Assembly: GCA_020848835.1 (NCBI GenBank)
Contig: JADLHJ010000060.1
Span: forward strand, 62,001 to 126,000
Length of the DNA stretch: 64,000 bases
Origin: Candidatus Hydrogenedentota bacterium
GTDB taxonomy: Bacteria > Hydrogenedentota > Hydrogenedentia > Hydrogenedentales > SLHB01
Reading direction: 5' to 3'
The notes under the pieces are model-generated. The model did no database searches. It had not been told where the DNA came from and saw only the letters and a list, made by a program, of their open reading frames with translations. A program made the position numbers and the translations under genes. Below, one piece after another: positions 62,500-64,000 of the stretch; position 1 is the stretch's first letter; each line of letters opens with the position of its first letter.

Positions 62500-63225
62500 T
62501 TAGCGACCCATCGTGAGACGTTCCGCCAAAAACGGGGGCAAACCCGCCTGGCGAATCCTGTCCGCAGCAGCGTTCACGTCGTAGTCCACGCGAACGATCT
62601 CGTACTCATTCTTCTCCGAATCGTACAAACCAAATGCCGCTCGCGCATCCCCGTCGCGCGGTTGGCCCACAGAACCCGGATTGATGAAAAACGTCTTGCC
62701 ATCACCCAACTGAAACTTCCCGTTATCGTCCACGCTGTACATACCATCTGCCGAGAATATCCCCGGACTATGCGTATGCCCGAAGAAGCAAAGCCGGTAG
62801 TTCTGGTCAGTCACATACTGAAGGTGGGGGAGAACGTCTTCCCATGTAAACAAATAGCAATCACGGTCCGTCGGCGAACCGTGCGCCGCGAGGAAGTGCG
62901 GGAACTGCATGTTGTCCGGCAATTTGCGCAGCCACTCCAGATTCGAGGGAGACAAATGCTCCCGCGTCCACAGCGCCGCCTGCAACGCCACCGGGTTAAA
63001 ACCCCACGGCTCCTCAATCCCGCAGGCCACCGCGTCATGGTTGCCGCAAATCGTCGGCATGCCGCTCTCGCGCACGATGTCCGCGCACTCGTTCGGGTTG
63101 GCGTTGTACCCCACAACATCCCCGAGACAGACGATCTGGTCGATGGATAGTTCTTTGATCCGTGCGAGTACGGCCTGCAAGGCTTCAAGATTCGCATGAA
63201 TGTCACTGATTATCGCGTATCGCAA
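62500..63225 (-). CDS. Metallophosphoesterase (YfcE/MJ0936-like)
   Basis: A 241-residue cytoplasmic phosphoesterase of the calcineurin-like superfamily. Motifs in order: SDIHAN (D8, H10), CLGDVVGYNANP, GNHDAVACG, AAHGSP and FFGHTH, ending NPGSVGQPRDG, which is typical of the small bacterial diesterases. It would use two metals to cleave phosphodiesters or phosphomonoesters. The start is TTG 63225 (AAGG 12 bases upstream); no better ATG is near. The 42-residue gene follows on the same strand. Confidence 0.94.
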   Translation of the reverse strand: MRYAIISDIHANLEALQAVLARIKELSIDQIVCLGDVVGYNANPNECADIVRESGMPTICGNHDAVACGIEEPWGFNPVALQAALWTREHLSPSNLEWLRKLPDNMQFPHFLAAHGSPTDRDCYLFTWEDVLPHLQYVTDQNYRLCFFGHTHSPGIFSADGMYSVDDNGKFQLGDGKTFFINPGSVGQPRDGDARAAFGLYDSEKNEYEIVRVDYDVNAAADRIRQAGLPPFLAERLTMGR

Positions 63226-63415
63226 ACAAGAAACCTTGAGTGGTTATGGCCGCGGTATAGGGGCGGACCCAGCCTTTGGACCCCTCGCTCCTGGGCCGCC
63301 AAGGCGATATTCTGCACGGTAATGAGAAAGGGATCAAGCCGACCGCATAAAAAGCTAACTTGGCATCTGCAGCAAACTGTTATAAAGTGAAAGTCCCTCA
63401 GAAGGAGTAAGACTT

Positions 63416-64000
63416 ATGAAATCGTATACTTGTTCGCGCCGCGACTTTCTGAAAACCGGAGCCATTGCTGCCGGTGCGTATATAGCTGCGCCGGCGTTTG
63501 CGGATGAAGAAGCCCCGTTGCCCGGAGTGACAGTATCAACCGCATATCCGGAAACCTCGACCCAACTGAAAATCGGCGATCCCGCACGATTTACTGTCCT
63601 GCAATTTACCGACGCGCACTTCTTCCTCGACCGACCCGAAGTCCCCGGCGTGGACGACCACACCCGCGCCGACTGGAAGAAAATGGTCGATGTCTACAAA
63701 CCCGATCTCGTTGCAATGACCGGCGACCTCTGGCACGACAACCCAGAAGGTCGCGGTGCCGAGTACCAAACCAGCTGCATTCAAACACTCGAAAGCCTCG
63801 GCGTGCCGTGGGTCTACACCTGGGGCAATCACGATCAGATGAATGACTTCGTGAAAGGCCACGACGCATTTCACGACGCGAAAAACTCGCTCTACCGCGG
63901 CGGCGCAACCGGCGGCAATTACACAATCGATATCGTGAACAGCGAAGGCAAGCGCGTCTGGGAATTGCTCTGCCTGAACACCCACCGCCACGGCGTCCAC
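63416..64000 (+). CDS. Tat-exported metallophosphoesterase, N-terminal part
   Basis: I translated this from ATG 63416 to the window end (195 codons, no stop). The N terminus has the twin-arginine motif SRRDFLKTG followed by a hydrophobic stretch ending PAFA, so a folded protein is exported. Next come calcineurin-like metallophosphoesterase motifs: FTDAHFFLD (Asp and His), MTGDLWHDN (GD) and WGNHDQ (GNHD). The family includes purple-acid-like phosphatases and phospholipases. AAGGAG (63402-63407) lies eight bases before the ATG. The C terminus, with the remaining metal ligands, lies outside the window. Confidence 0.9.
   Translation, partial: MKSYTCSRRDFLKTGAIAAGAYIAAPAFADEEAPLPGVTVSTAYPETSTQLKIGDPARFTVLQFTDAHFFLDRPEVPGVDDHTRADWKKMVDVYKPDLVAMTGDLWHDNPEGRGAEYQTSCIQTLESLGVPWVYTWGNHDQMNDFVKGHDAFHDAKNSLYRGGATGGNYTIDIVNSEGKRVWELLCLNTHRHGVH

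Noticed and set aside
1-64000. CRISPR arrays, tRNA or rRNA genes, insertion sequences
   Set aside because: No regular repeat-spacer pattern, cloverleaf or T-loop outside coding regions, ribosomal RNA segment or transposase reading frame was found.

Overview
The window looks like a chromosomal segment from an uncultured Gram-negative bacterium. It carries RND efflux with a periplasmic adaptor, many lipoproteins, twin-arginine signals, MscS and lipB. The mix of secreted beta-helix proteins, DUF6807/DUF4380-like proteins, cytoplasmic hybrid histidine kinases, frequent GTG/TTG starts and very tight overlaps suggests a PVC-like or Hydrogenedentota-type genome. That placement is inference; no rRNA or tRNA is present to test it.

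Layout. 1-2107 (minus): C26 glutamine amidotransferase-like hydrolase, M28 glutaminyl-cyclase-like peptidase and a GAF protein cut by the window edge. 2416-10489 (plus): one membrane-fusion lipoprotein and two RND permeases, with a palindromic operator candidate upstream. 10621-12993: soluble three-PAS hybrid kinase. 13173-17622: two secreted beta-helix carbohydrate-active-type proteins. 17640-25081: envelope and unknown genes, including a DGGYV-repeat lipoprotein, a DUF4142 protein, a Gly/Arg-rich repeat protein and a small protein with a caspase-like His/Cys dyad. 25266-33182: CPBP-PDZ protease, acyltransferase-like membrane protein, serine hydrolase, tpiA and MscS. 33435-36925: DUF4380-like protein, sugar ABC permease, binding lipoprotein and ankyrin lipoprotein (no ATPase present). 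36992-38928: translationally coupled SDR and MBL-fold genes.

39001-40121 holds the most unusual coding locus: six tandem genes for 37-41 residue lipoproteins, all with a GCPR lipobox, flanked by a good promoter and a strong terminator. 40120-44544 (minus) holds DUF1569, HesB/IscA, a DUF1858 protein, DUF6807, a BNR-like protein and a HEAT protein. Between 44545 and 45021 lies a compact non-coding RNA gene: promoter with a perfect TATAAT, three hairpins (one closed by GCAA, two exposing UUCCCCC) and a strong terminator.

45022-49397: sugar isomerase-type TIM barrel, hflX, and a PadR regulator with a HAAS-TM-ankyrin partner. 49407-55418: membrane hybrid kinase, TPR protein and SLC13/TrkA-C permease. 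55431-60881 (minus): palindromic repeats, then the overlapping cluster pncC-dnaE-DCC-small membrane protein-lipB. 60964-61670: palindrome, promoter and a four-hairpin leader before an unknown gene. The right end has hisB, a 42-residue membrane protein, a phosphoesterase and a Tat-exported phosphoesterase cut by the edge.

The best candidates for something undescribed are the mini-lipoprotein array, the C-rich small RNA (five genes here have GGGGGA ribosome-binding sites complementary to its loops), the four-hairpin leader and the stand-alone caspase-like protein.
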